From: Arthrobacter oryzae
GTDB lineage: Bacteria; Actinomycetota; Actinomycetes; Actinomycetales; Micrococcaceae
Length of the DNA stretch: 64,000 bases
Direction: 5' to 3'
Assembly (NCBI RefSeq): GCF_003634095.1
Contig: NZ_RBIR01000002.1
Coordinates: 620,001-684,000 of the forward strand
The position numbers and the translations under genes were made by a program. The notes under the pieces were generated by a model that was given only the letters and a program-made list of their open reading frames with translations, searched no databases and was not told the origin of the DNA. Of this stretch, positions 6,890 through 15,314 are shown piece by piece (the stretch's first letter is position 1; each line of letters opens with the position of its first letter).

Positions 6890-8793
6890 AATCGAAGTTA
6901 CTTCTCATCACGGCGGTGATCCTCGGACTTACTGCCGGGCCGCTGGCAGCCGGGCCGGCCTTCGCTGAAGATGTGACGCCGGCAACCAGCCCGGCACCCA
7001 CGACGACCGCGACGCCGGCACCGACCGGGTCCACCTCGGCCCCCGCCGATCCGGCTCCGGAAGGGACTGCTGTTCCCGCTGCGACGGCAACGCCCACCGC
7101 GGAGCGTCTCCGGCCCCTGGCCGACCCGACAGTGACGCCGACAGTGACGCCGACAGCGACGCCGACCGCGACCCTGGCGCCGACGCCTCAGCCGGCCGCC
7201 TTCGTTACGCAGGGACCCATCGCGGCGAAGTGGACAGCGCTCAAGGGTGCCGCCGGCGCCCTCGGCGCTCCGACCGCCGACCAGGTCTGCTCCTCCGGCG
7301 TTTGCAGCCAGACCTTCGAAGGCGGATCCATCTTCTGGACCACGTCAACGGGGGCGCACCCGGTCCTCGAGACCGGCGGACACACCGGCCCCCGCTGGTA
7401 CGCGAAGGGCGCCCTGGCGGTTTTCGGCTACCCCGTCACGGACGAGACTGCGGTGTCCGGCGGAACTATCCAGAAGTTCTCCCGTGGCCCCATCGTGGCC
7501 TGGACCGGCACGCAACTGCTGGAGTTCTCGGCCACAAGCGGGATCGGTAGCCGCTGGGTCGCCGCCGGCGGCGAGGCGGTCTTGGGCCTTCCCGTGGCCG
7601 CCGAGGCCTGCGGGCTGAGGGCATCCGGGTGCTTTCAACAGTTCGGTAAAGGCTACATCTACTGGGCGCCGGGAATCGGCGGCCAAGTCGTCTGGGGCAG
7701 CATCCTGGGGCGATGGAAGGACGACGGGGCACAAAACAGCCTGCTGGGCTACCCGCTCACCGGGGAGTCCTGCGGTCTGGCGGCCGGGGGCTGTGTGCAG
7801 CGCTTCGAAGGGGGCAGCATCTTCTACTCGCCCACCTCGGGCGCGCACGCGACCCGCGGCGCCATCGGCAACCGATATGCCGCGGCCGGAGCGCCGCGCA
7901 GCATGCTGGGCTACCCGCTCACAAACGAGGCCTGCGGACAACCGTCCGGGGGCTGTGTGCAGCGCTTCCAAGGCGGAAGTATTTACTGGTCATCCACCAC
8001 GGGTGCGTGGATTTCCGGCAAGGGAATCGACAGCAAATTCGTGGCAGCAGGTGGCCTTCGCAGCTCGCTGGGCTATCCCATCGCGAGCGAGCGTTGTGCT
8101 AACGGCGCCTGCGCGCAGTCCTACCAGCACGGGGATATCACTTGGGCCAGGTCCGGGGCCAGGCTCTATGAGATGTCCGAGTGCCATAAGCTCAACAACG
8201 GCCAGGCCAAGTACCCCACGTACGGAGCGAACCGCGTCCTGCTGACCTGGACCTCGGGCTACGGAATATCCCATGCGACCAATCTGTACTGCATGAACGT
8301 CGCCGGAGTTTACGTGCCGGACTGGCGGACTGACGGTTACGTCGGGAAATCAGGCTTCAAGCCGCCGGGCGTGCCGTCCGGCCCCACCCGTAACCTCTAC
8401 TCCCCCACCGGGTCGTTTTCCGTGACCGAGGCGTTCGGCCTCGGCAACCCGGGCACAAAGCTTGCCTACCGCACGCTCAACCCCCAGTCGCGCTGGGGCG
8501 GCAACCCCTGGACGGCCACCTACAACAAGTACCACGAGTCCTCCTCCTGGGTCGGCTGGGATGAGAACATGTGGTGGTTCGCCAGCCTGGGCTACTACCG
8601 CCAAGGCGCGGTCATCAACTACAACCGGCCCAACATCGTCCAGGACGCCGGCTTCGCCATCTTCCTGCACATGAACAAAATCCCGACAGCCGGCTGCATC
8701 TCGCTCGATGACTGGGCAGTGGTGGACTACCTCCGCAAGTCCACCCCGGGCGACCGGATCATCATGGGGACCTACGGGGCACTGTTCCGCTAG
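6886..8793 (+). CDS. Secreted LGFP-repeat protein with C-terminal L,D-transpeptidase-like domain
   Basis: A 635-residue exported protein: signal peptide ending AFA (about residue 27), a Pro/Thr/Ala linker with TPTVTPT repeats to about residue 108, then six LGFP-type repeats of about 50 residues (LGAPTAD, FGYPVTD, LGLPVAA, LGYPLTG, LGYPLTN, LGYPIAS), most with a Cys pair and a GG(S/D)I(F/Y)W ending. The last 150 residues end in a YkuD-like active-site region with His595 and Cys604 in PTAGCISL. LGFP repeats are thought to anchor proteins to the actinobacterial wall. I infer peptidoglycan binding with a wall-modifying or degenerate transpeptidase domain. Confidence 0.82.
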   Translation: MKSKLLLITAVILGLTAGPLAAGPAFAEDVTPATSPAPTTTATPAPTGSTSAPADPAPEGTAVPAATATPTAERLRPLADPTVTPTVTPTATPTATLAPTPQPAAFVTQGPIAAKWTALKGAAGALGAPTADQVCSSGVCSQTFEGGSIFWTTSTGAHPVLETGGHTGPRWYAKGALAVFGYPVTDETAVSGGTIQKFSRGPIVAWTGTQLLEFSATSGIGSRWVAAGGEAVLGLPVAAEACGLRASGCFQQFGKGYIYWAPGIGGQVVWGSILGRWKDDGAQNSLLGYPLTGESCGLAAGGCVQRFEGGSIFYSPTSGAHATRGAIGNRYAAAGAPRSMLGYPLTNEACGQPSGGCVQRFQGGSIYWSSTTGAWISGKGIDSKFVAAGGLRSSLGYPIASERCANGACAQSYQHGDITWARSGARLYEMSECHKLNNGQAKYPTYGANRVLLTWTSGYGISHATNLYCMNVAGVYVPDWRTDGYVGKSGFKPPGVPSGPTRNLYSPTGSFSVTEAFGLGNPGTKLAYRTLNPQSRWGGNPWTATYNKYHESSSWVGWDENMWWFASLGYYRQGAVINYNRPNIVQDAGFAIFLHMNKIPTAGCISLDDWAVVDYLRKSTPGDRIIMGTYGALFR

Positions 8794-8818
8794 ATCCAGA
8801 CGCACCACAGCACCCAAA

Positions 8819-8852
8819 GCTAACGCCCGGCGCCCTCGGCCCGGGCGTTAGC
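8819..8852. terminator. Terminator after the LGFP-repeat gene
   Basis: Perfect 12-bp stem, GCTAACGCCCGG at 8819-8830 and its complement at 8841-8852, with a 10-nt loop, followed by ATTT. Confidence 0.8.
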
Positions 8853-8896
8853 CATTTCCGGCGGCCCACCGTGGCGACCGGCGCTAGGCTGAGGAC

Positions 8897-9658
8897 ATGG
8901 GCACAGCTCTCCGCACACCACCAGCGCCGCAACCGGAGCTATACCGGTTCTCCCGGCTCGATTTCATCACCGCCGGGCTCTACGTGGCCGTGGCCGCCTT
9001 CTTCGCCGTGGCGGGCGAGCTGCTGGCGCCGGCGCTGCTGCGCATTTCGCCCAATCCTGCCGTCGCGTCCTACGCGGTGAACCTGATCTTTTACGCGACC
9101 ATCGGCGCCCTGGCCCTGGCCGCCGCACGGCGCGTCGCCGCACGCGACCTCCGCGTCCTTGCCACGCGGCCGTGGTTCACCGCACTCATGGTGCCGCTGG
9201 CCGTGGTGGCGATGCTCATCCTCACCGCGGTCCTGGTAGCCGTCAGCGGGCCCGTGCAGACCTCCGCCAACCAGGCCGGGCTGCAGGCGCTCATGCAGCA
9301 GGTCCCGGCCTGGCTCATGGTACCGCTGCTGGTGATTGTGGGCCCGTTCGTTGAGGAATACATTTTCCGCCACCTGCTGATCGGCAAACTGAGCCGCAGG
9401 ATCAACCTCTGGTTCTGCTGTGCGCTGTCCGTGGTCCTGTTCGCGGCCATGCACATCGTGGGCCAGGAGCAAATGACCCTGCAGGTGCTGATGCCCTACC
9501 TCGCCATGGGCGCCGTCCTGGTGTTCGTGTACGTCTGGACCGGCAACAACGTGATGTTCTCCTACTTCGTCCACGCCTCCAAGAACCTTCTGGCGGTGGT
9601 CTTCGTCTACGCGATTCCGCCGGAGGTCCTCGAACAGCTCCAGCACGTCCAGGGCTAG
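8897..9658 (+). CDS. CPBP family intramembrane glutamic endopeptidase
   Basis: A 253-residue membrane protein with several helices and the three CPBP (Abi/Rce1-like) motifs in order: EEYIFR, FAAMH and HASKN. These place two Glu and two His residues in the membrane active site. Family members cut or process prenylated or peptide substrates and some act in bacteriocin self-immunity; no specific substrate is indicated here. The ATG follows GAGGAC. The gene stands alone, with a palindromic repeat starting 7 bp after its stop. Confidence 0.85.
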   Translation: MGTALRTPPAPQPELYRFSRLDFITAGLYVAVAAFFAVAGELLAPALLRISPNPAVASYAVNLIFYATIGALALAAARRVAARDLRVLATRPWFTALMVPLAVVAMLILTAVLVAVSGPVQTSANQAGLQALMQQVPAWLMVPLLVIVGPFVEEYIFRHLLIGKLSRRINLWFCCALSVVLFAAMHIVGQEQMTLQVLMPYLAMGAVLVFVYVWTGNNVMFSYFVHASKNLLAVVFVYAIPPEVLEQLQHVQG

Positions 9659-9664
9659 CCAAAC

Positions 9665-9727
9665 CAACGCGGGGTCACCTACGGCCCATCCCGGGGCCCA
9701 ACATGGGCGGTACGTGACCCCGCGTTG
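9665..9727. repeat. Palindromic element, copy 2
   Basis: Same outer arms as the element at 131-195 (CAACGCGGGGTCAC at 9665-9678 and its complement at 9714-9727), the same inner GCCCAT/ATGGGC pairing and a CCCAACATGGGC-like loop. As with copy 1, it lies at the 3' end of a plus-strand gene. Confidence 0.85.
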
Positions 9728-9798
9728 CTTGGAAACGGGAGGAACTTCCTCGGCCCGGGCACCTTCCGGCGCGGGCCCCGGCGTCGTAGGTTCTTTCC

Positions 9799-10239
9799 AT
9801 GACACTGAACATCCAGATCGCCGTGGACTGCATCAACCCGCACAGCCTCGCCGATTGGTGGGCCGAAACCCTGGACTGGGCCGTGGAGCCGCAGGACGCC
9901 GGTTTCATCCGGTCCATGATCGAGCAGGGCTTCGCGACGGAGGCGGACACCCGGGTACATCGCGGGAACCTCGTGTGGAATGCCGGGGCCGCCATCCGTC
10001 CGCCCGAAGAACTCGACGCCACATCGCCGGCCCGGCGCATTCTCTTTCAGACGGTGCCGGAACAAAAAACGGCCAAGAACCGGGTCCACTGGGACGTGAG
10101 GCTCGCGGGGGCAGACAAGGACGAGGTGCGCACGGCCCTGGAGGCCCGCGGCGCAACCTTCTTGTGGACGGCCCGGCAGGGACCGCACGAATGGCACACC
10201 ATGGCGGACCCGGAAGGCAACGAGTTCTGCATCAGCTGA
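9799..10239 (+). CDS. VOC family (glyoxalase-like) protein
   Basis: A 146-residue protein with two beta-alpha-beta-beta-beta halves of the vicinal oxygen chelate superfamily. Recognisable parts are IAVDCINPHSLADWWA at the N-terminus and HTMADPEGNEFCI at the C-terminus, typical of the glyoxalase-like domain found in many actinobacterial single-gene proteins. The substrate is unknown. Start ATG at 9799; 21 bp separate it from menB, but no functional link is implied. Confidence 0.8.
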   Translation: MTLNIQIAVDCINPHSLADWWAETLDWAVEPQDAGFIRSMIEQGFATEADTRVHRGNLVWNAGAAIRPPEELDATSPARRILFQTVPEQKTAKNRVHWDVRLAGADKDEVRTALEARGATFLWTARQGPHEWHTMADPEGNEFCIS

Positions 10240-10260
10240 GCCGATTACTAGACTCGGACT

Positions 10261-11214
10261 GTGAGTAACGAAATCCCCGCCAAGGTATCCGACGTCTTTG
10301 ACCCCACCCGGTGGCGCACCGTGTCCGGTTTCGACGACTTCCAGGACATGACCTACCACCGGCAGGTGGAGCGTTCCGCCGCGGGAGAAGTGGTCCGGGA
10401 CCTGCCCACCGTCCGCATCGCCTTCAACCGGCCCGAGGTCCGGAACGCCTTCCGCCCCGGCACCGTGGACGAGCTCTACCGCGCCATGGACCATGCCCGG
10501 ATGACCCCGGACGTGGCCACCGTCCTGCTCACCGGCAACGGCCCGTCGGCCAAGGACGGCGGGCACTCGTTCTGCTCCGGCGGGGATCAGCGCATCCGCG
10601 GCCGCGACGGCTACCGGTACGCCGAGGGCGAGACAAAGGAAACCATCGATCCCGCCCGCGCAGGCCGGCTGCACATCCTGGAAGTCCAGCGGCTCATGCG
10701 CACCATGCCCAAGGTGGTCATCGCCGTCGTCAACGGCTGGGCGGCCGGCGGCGGCCATTCCCTACACGTGGTCTCGGACCTCACGATCGCCTCCCGGCAG
10801 CACGGAAAATTCAAGCAGACCGACGCCACCGTGGGTAGCTTCGACGCCGGGTACGGCTCGGCGCTCCTGGCCCGCCAGATCGGCCAAAAGTCGGCCCGGG
10901 AGATCTTCTTCCTGGCCCGCGAATATTCCGCCGAGGACATGGTTCGCCTGGGCGCCGTGAACGAGGCCGTGGACCACGCCCGCCTCGAGGACGTCGCCCT
11001 GGAATACGCCGCCGACATCGCCCGGCAGTCCCCGCAGGCCATCCGCATGCTCAAGTTCGCCTTCAACCTGGCCGACGACGGCCTGGCCGGCCAGCAGGTC
11101 TTCGCCGGCGAAGCCACCCGCCTGGCGTACATGACCGATGAGGCCGTGGAGGGCAAGGAAGCCTTCCTCGAAAAACGCGACCCCGACTGGTCCAAATTTC
11201 CGTACTACTTCTAG
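10261..11214 (+). CDS. menB: 1,4-dihydroxy-2-naphthoyl-CoA synthase MenB
   Basis: Crotonase-fold enzyme of 317 residues that closes the second ring in menaquinone synthesis, converting o-succinylbenzoyl-CoA to DHNA-CoA. The start region (SNEIPAKVSDVFDPTRWR) and the oxyanion-hole and active-site segments FCSGGDQRIRGRDGY, GWAAGGGHSLHVVSD and TVGSFDAGYGSALLARQ are characteristic of MenB rather than of fatty acid crotonases. GTG start. It heads menB-menE-menA, all on the same strand with short gaps. Confidence 0.95.
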   Translation: MSNEIPAKVSDVFDPTRWRTVSGFDDFQDMTYHRQVERSAAGEVVRDLPTVRIAFNRPEVRNAFRPGTVDELYRAMDHARMTPDVATVLLTGNGPSAKDGGHSFCSGGDQRIRGRDGYRYAEGETKETIDPARAGRLHILEVQRLMRTMPKVVIAVVNGWAAGGGHSLHVVSDLTIASRQHGKFKQTDATVGSFDAGYGSALLARQIGQKSAREIFFLAREYSAEDMVRLGAVNEAVDHARLEDVALEYAADIARQSPQAIRMLKFAFNLADDGLAGQQVFAGEATRLAYMTDEAVEGKEAFLEKRDPDWSKFPYYF

Positions 11215-11221
11215 GGGCGTT

Positions 11222-12382
11222 GTGACTTCCGGAGCCATGAACATCGAGCCCGCGCTCAAGGCGCTGGCTGCTGCCCTCCAGGGCGAGGGACCCGCCGTCG
11301 AGCTCGCCGCCGGGCCGGACGGCTCACCGGTGCCGGCCTTCCCCGAAACGCCCGGGGTGGAGGACGCTGCCGTCGTGGTGCGGACCTCCGGGTCCACCGG
11401 CGCGCCGAAGGCAACAGTCCTCACCGTCGATGCCCTGGCGGCCTCGTCAGTGGCGACCGCCTTTGCCCTGAAGGGCGAGGGCCAGTGGCTGCTGGCGCTC
11501 CCCCTGCAATATGTCGCCGGCGTTCAGGTGCTGGTCCGCTCACTCTTCGCCGGCACCCGCCCCTGGGTCATGGACTTGACCGGCGGCTTCACCCCGGAGG
11601 CCTTCACGGCCGGGGCGTTGGAGCTCACCGATAAGATCCGTTTCACCTCGCTGGTGCCCACCCAGCTGCGGCGGCTGCTGGACTCGCCCTCGGCCGCGAC
11701 CCTGGCCGTGTTGCGGCGCTTCAACGCCATCCTGCTCGGCGGCGGCCCCGCCTCGGCGGAACTCCTCGCGGCGGCCCGTGACGCCGGGGTGAAGGTGGTG
11801 ACCACCTACGGATCGGCCGAGACCTGCGGCGGCTGCGTGTATGACGGCTTCCCGCTCGAAGATGTCCTGGTCCGGGTGGAGGACGATGGCCGCATCCTGC
11901 TGGGCGGGGCAACCATCGCGGCCGGCTATCTGGCGGCCCCGGAGCTCTCGGCAGAGACCTTCACGGTAAAGGACGGCGTCCGCTGGTACCGGACCAACGA
12001 TCTCGGCTCCATCGACGCCACCGGGAAGCTGACCGTCCTCGGCCGGGCCGACGACGTCGTCATCACCGGCGGGCTCAAGGTGTCGGCCGCGCAGGTCCAG
12101 GCTGAGCTGGAGAAGCTCGACGGCGTGCGCGCGGCGTTTGTGGCCGGGGTCCCCTCCGCCGAGTGGGGCCAGGCCCTCGCCGCGTACGTGGCGGTGGCCG
12201 ACAGCACCCCGGAAGGCCTGGCGGCGTTCGCGGCACGGCGGGCCCAGACGTGGGGGCCGGCCCTGGGGCCGCTGGCACCGAAAACGGTCCTGCCCGCCGC
12301 CGAACTGCTCATGCTGCCCAACGGCAAACCGGACCGAATGAGCATGACGGTCCTGCTGGACGCGCTGCATCAGGGAAAATAG
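11222..12382 (+). CDS. menE: o-Succinylbenzoate-CoA ligase MenE
   Basis: AMP-forming acyl-CoA synthetase, 386 residues, making o-succinylbenzoyl-CoA for MenB. The P-loop motif VVRTSGSTGAPKAT, the TTYGSAET motif, GRADD-V-TGGLKVS hinge and the C-terminal catalytic Lys in LPNGKPDR are all present. The short length matches actinobacterial MenE rather than the longer Bacillus form. I chose GTG 11222, 7 bp after the menB stop with AGGGG upstream; ATG 11237 is also possible. Confidence 0.92.
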   Translation: MTSGAMNIEPALKALAAALQGEGPAVELAAGPDGSPVPAFPETPGVEDAAVVVRTSGSTGAPKATVLTVDALAASSVATAFALKGEGQWLLALPLQYVAGVQVLVRSLFAGTRPWVMDLTGGFTPEAFTAGALELTDKIRFTSLVPTQLRRLLDSPSAATLAVLRRFNAILLGGGPASAELLAAARDAGVKVVTTYGSAETCGGCVYDGFPLEDVLVRVEDDGRILLGGATIAAGYLAAPELSAETFTVKDGVRWYRTNDLGSIDATGKLTVLGRADDVVITGGLKVSAAQVQAELEKLDGVRAAFVAGVPSAEWGQALAAYVAVADSTPEGLAAFAARRAQTWGPALGPLAPKTVLPAAELLMLPNGKPDRMSMTVLLDALHQGK

Positions 12383-12453
12383 ACAAGCCGCCGCTTACAG
12401 ACCGGCCTTTGAACCAACCAACGAGTATTCAACCAACCAATGAGGTACTGACC

Positions 12454-13335
12454 GTGGCCACAGCCGCACAATGGATCCAAGGCGCCCGACCGCGCACCCT
12501 GCCCGCCGCGATCGCGCCGGTGCTGATCGGCAGCGCAGCCGCGTACGAGATGGATTCGTTCATCCTGCTCAACGCCTTGCTGGCCGCTATGGTCGCCCTG
12601 CTCCTGCAAATCGGGGTCAACTATGCCAACGACTACTCGGACGGCATCCGCGGCACGGATGAGGACCGGGTGGGCCCACTGCGGCTGGTGGGCTCGGGCG
12701 CGGCCAGCCCGGAGCACGTCAAACGGGCGGCGTTCGCGGCGTTCGGGCTGGCGATGCTGTTCGGCCTGATCCTCGTGATCATCACGCAGGCCTGGTGGCT
12801 CATACTCGTCGGCATCGGTTGCGTGCTGGCCGCGTGGGGCTACACGGGCGGCAAGAACCCTTACGGCTACCTCGGCCTGGGCGACGTCTTCGTGTTCGTC
12901 TTCTTTGGTCTCGTGGCAACGCTCGGCACCACCTACACGCAGGCGGGCCGGCTCAGCGTGGCCGCCATCATCGGCGCGATCGGCACGGGGCTGATCGCGT
13001 GCGCCCTGCTGATGGCCAACAACGTCCGGGACATCCCGACTGACAGGAAGGCCGGGAAGAAGACCCTGGCAGTGCGGCTCGGGGACAAGCACGCCCGCGA
13101 AAGCTACGTTCTGATGCTGGCCGTCGCGATCCTGCTCGTCATCGTCCTGGCCCCCACCCGTCCGTGGATGCTGATCGTGCTGCTGCTGATCCCTGCCATC
13201 CTCATGCCGTCCTGGCTGATGATCTCCGGGCGTCGCCGCAAGAGCCTCATTCCGGTCCTCAAGCAGACCGGGATGATCAACCTCGGCTTCGCCGCGCTGT
13301 TTTCACTCGGGCTCGTCCTGAGCCACGGCTTCTAG
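12454..13335 (+). CDS. menA: 1,4-dihydroxy-2-naphthoate polyprenyltransferase MenA
   Basis: UbiA-family membrane prenyltransferase of 293 residues that attaches the isoprenoid chain to DHNA, giving demethylmenaquinone. The first aspartate-rich motif NDYSDGIRGTDEDR and the second, NNVRDIPTDRKAGKKT, flank conserved helices; eight or nine membrane segments are evident. GTG start. The 71-bp gap after menE holds a direct repeat AACCAACCAA (two copies near 12414 and 12431). Confidence 0.94.
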   Translation: MATAAQWIQGARPRTLPAAIAPVLIGSAAAYEMDSFILLNALLAAMVALLLQIGVNYANDYSDGIRGTDEDRVGPLRLVGSGAASPEHVKRAAFAAFGLAMLFGLILVIITQAWWLILVGIGCVLAAWGYTGGKNPYGYLGLGDVFVFVFFGLVATLGTTYTQAGRLSVAAIIGAIGTGLIACALLMANNVRDIPTDRKAGKKTLAVRLGDKHARESYVLMLAVAILLVIVLAPTRPWMLIVLLLIPAILMPSWLMISGRRRKSLIPVLKQTGMINLGFAALFSLGLVLSHGF

Positions 13336-13341
13336 GGCCCT

Positions 13342-13361
13342 GGCGGCGAGCCGCCGCTTTT
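13342..13361 (+). terminator. Rho-independent-like terminator after menA
   Basis: Short GC stem GGCGG/CCGCC (13342-13346 and 13351-13355) with a CGAG loop followed by GCTTTT. The following 200 bp up to 13559 are very GC-rich and hold no gene I can support. Confidence 0.55.
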
Positions 13362-13559
13362 GGATTGCGGGCGGGGGCCGGGCCCGGGCTCGGGCCACGG
13401 TCTCTGCGTGCGGAGTCCCTGGGGGCACAGCCCTTCAACGGCCGTTGAGGCCGCCCCGGGAGAGGCCCTGCCGGGTCCCCTTCCGGGGCACAGTTCAGGG
13501 CGCGGCCGGGAGGAGCCCCCTACCGGATCCGCGACCGTGCCGGGGCTCTGCCGCGGCGG

Positions 13560-13868
13560 CTAGGAGTCCTTGGGGCGGCGGTCCGACTGGACTGCGATGT
13601 CCGGGTTTGCGTCAACCAGGCGGTCCTCGGCCTCGGCGTCGGCAACCTCGCCCGGACTGCGCAACGGCTTGGCCTTGCCCGAGAACCGGTGGTGAAGGGT
13701 CGCGGTGGCCGCATCGCGCTGCTTTTGGAAGAACAGGAAGCTGATGGCAAAGGCCATCATCCCGGCGCACAGCGCAGCCAGCAGCACCCCCAGCTGCAGG
13801 TACAGGAAAAGCGCGAACAGGGGCGCAAACAGCGCCAGCCGAATCAGGGTGTATTTGAGGAAAGCCAC
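13560..13868 (-). CDS. DUF4229 domain-containing membrane protein
   Basis: A 102-residue protein with two hydrophobic helices in the first 50 residues (ALFAPLFALFLYLQLGVLLA and a second one ending FAISFLFF) and a charged cytoplasmic tail. This matches the small DUF4229 family found in actinobacteria, often near menaquinone genes. GTG start at 13868 following GAGGGG. Function unknown; its position opposite menA suggests only conserved neighbourhood. Confidence 0.75.
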   Translation of the reverse strand: MAFLKYTLIRLALFAPLFALFLYLQLGVLLAALCAGMMAFAISFLFFQKQRDAATATLHHRFSGKAKPLRSPGEVADAEAEDRLVDANPDIAVQSDRRPKDS

Positions 13869-13997
13869 CCCTCAAGTTTAGCCGCCGGGACGGCCGCCCC
13901 GCGTCGGCCGCACCACTCCCCGGCCCGCGACGCCGGGGGCCCGTACCGGGCGCCGGGGACCTGCGACGTCGAGCCGCCTGACGGCTAGACTGAAGAC

Positions 13998-14426
13998 ATG
14001 CTCCGTGTAGTGGTTCCGATCGTCATACTGGCCGTATTCGTCTATGGACTGGTCGACCTCATCCGCACTGACGCAAGACTGACTCGGGGGATCTCCAAGA
14101 CGGCCTGGATCTTCGTGCAAATCCTCCTCCCTCTCGTTGGCGCCACCTTGTGGTTCCTCATTGGACGCCCGCGTGCCACGGATACCGCTCCCGTCCCCTA
14201 CAGCCACCCCGTGGCACCCGACGACGACCCCGATTTCCTGCGCAACCTTGAAATCCGCCGCCGCAACCAGGCCGAGGCCGAGAGGCGCAAAAAGCTCAAG
14301 GACGAGCTCGACGCCAAGGAACGCAAGCTCGACGACGGCGCCGCGGAAGCGGGCGGCACCCAGGGCGCCGGCGATGCCCACGAGCCCGGCGACGCCGGCA
14401 CGCAGGGCACGGACGAAGTAAAGTAG
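13998..14426 (+). CDS. PLDc_N (phospholipase D N-terminal-like) domain membrane protein
   Basis: A 142-residue protein with two membrane helices forming the PLDc_N module (LRVVVPIVILAVFVYGLVDL and a second one containing WIFVQILLPLVGATLWFLIG), then a charged coiled-coil-like stretch rich in Glu/Lys/Arg (about residues 85-115) and an Ala/Gly/Glu tail. No catalytic HKD motif is present, so it is not a phospholipase itself. ATG at 13998. Divergent from the DUF4229 gene. Confidence 0.75.
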   Translation: MLRVVVPIVILAVFVYGLVDLIRTDARLTRGISKTAWIFVQILLPLVGATLWFLIGRPRATDTAPVPYSHPVAPDDDPDFLRNLEIRRRNQAEAERRKKLKDELDAKERKLDDGAAEAGGTQGAGDAHEPGDAGTQGTDEVK

Positions 14427-14571
14427 CGAAGCTCCCGCGCCCTCCCGGCCGGTAGTGATTTTTCGTCGAAAGTGGCGCTTGATTTAGGGCTCGAATGGCC
14501 AATTCGGCGTTCCCTCGGCGTTCCTTCGGCAGGCTGGACCGACCGTTGCCCCGGATCGATATAGTTGCGGC

Positions 14572-15078
14572 ATGCCCGACCTGATCGCCCCTACCGAACG
14601 CCTGCACGGCGCCTGGCTCACGGCACATGCCGAGTGGGGTGCCGGCCTCCATGAGGATGGCTTCGGACTGTTGCCGACCGACGAGGTCAACTCAGAAGCC
14701 GGGTTTGCAGCCTGGGTGGCGCGGCTCACCGATGACGCCGCACGTTGCACATACCGGTGGATCATCGAAGACGACCAAGTACTCGGCGGGATCGCGCTGC
14801 GGCACGAATTCACTGACTTCGTTCAGTGGGCCGGGCATATCGGCTACGGTATCCGGCTGTCCGCTCGCCGACGCGGCCTGGCCACGTGGGCACTCGGCCA
14901 GATGGTGGACGAGGCCCGGGTGCTCGGTATGGACCGGCTGCTCGTTGTCTGCGAGGCCGGCAACGGCGGCTCCGCAAGGACGATCGAGCGCCAAGGCGGC
15001 ATCCTCGAACGAGAATCCGATAGTGAAACCAGCGCCGCGTGGCGCTACTGGATCCGAACCAGTGAGCCGAGCCCATAG
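14572..15078 (+). CDS. GNAT family N-acetyltransferase
   Basis: A 168-residue acetyltransferase. The acetyl-CoA-binding motif A is seen as IGYGIRLSARRRGLATWALG with the R-x-x-G-x-A signature, and motif B as LLVVCEAGNGGSARTIERQG. The N-terminus and WAGHIGYG motif suggest the RimJ/RimL-like subgroup of unknown substrate. A TATAGT hexamer ends 6 bp before the ATG, so the mRNA may be leaderless. A 13-bp sequence just upstream (14545-14557) recurs downstream at 15121-15133. Confidence 0.82.
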   Translation: MPDLIAPTERLHGAWLTAHAEWGAGLHEDGFGLLPTDEVNSEAGFAAWVARLTDDAARCTYRWIIEDDQVLGGIALRHEFTDFVQWAGHIGYGIRLSARRRGLATWALGQMVDEARVLGMDRLLVVCEAGNGGSARTIERQGGILERESDSETSAAWRYWIRTSEPSP

Positions 15079-15314
15079 TCCGCTGAGAGGCCTGTGCCTT
15101 CGTGTGATGCGGGACCCGCTGTTGCCCCGGATCACACAGCTGCGGCCATTCGCCCCGGACGGCCGGAATTCCACCCTCAAAGCGGCCATATCCGGCAAAT
15201 CGCCGCCACGCATCGGCTCCGCGCCTGCCACTCACGCTGCCGACTCCTCCCCCACTCCATGGCCGGGCTGTGGATAAGTCCCGAGCCCTTTCGGCGCGGG
15301 GGCAGAATGCTCAT

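Noticed and set aside
13336..13559. Plus-strand frames downstream of menA
   Set aside because: Extremely GC-rich low-complexity translations (Gly/Arg/Pro) without a start signal; likely non-coding.
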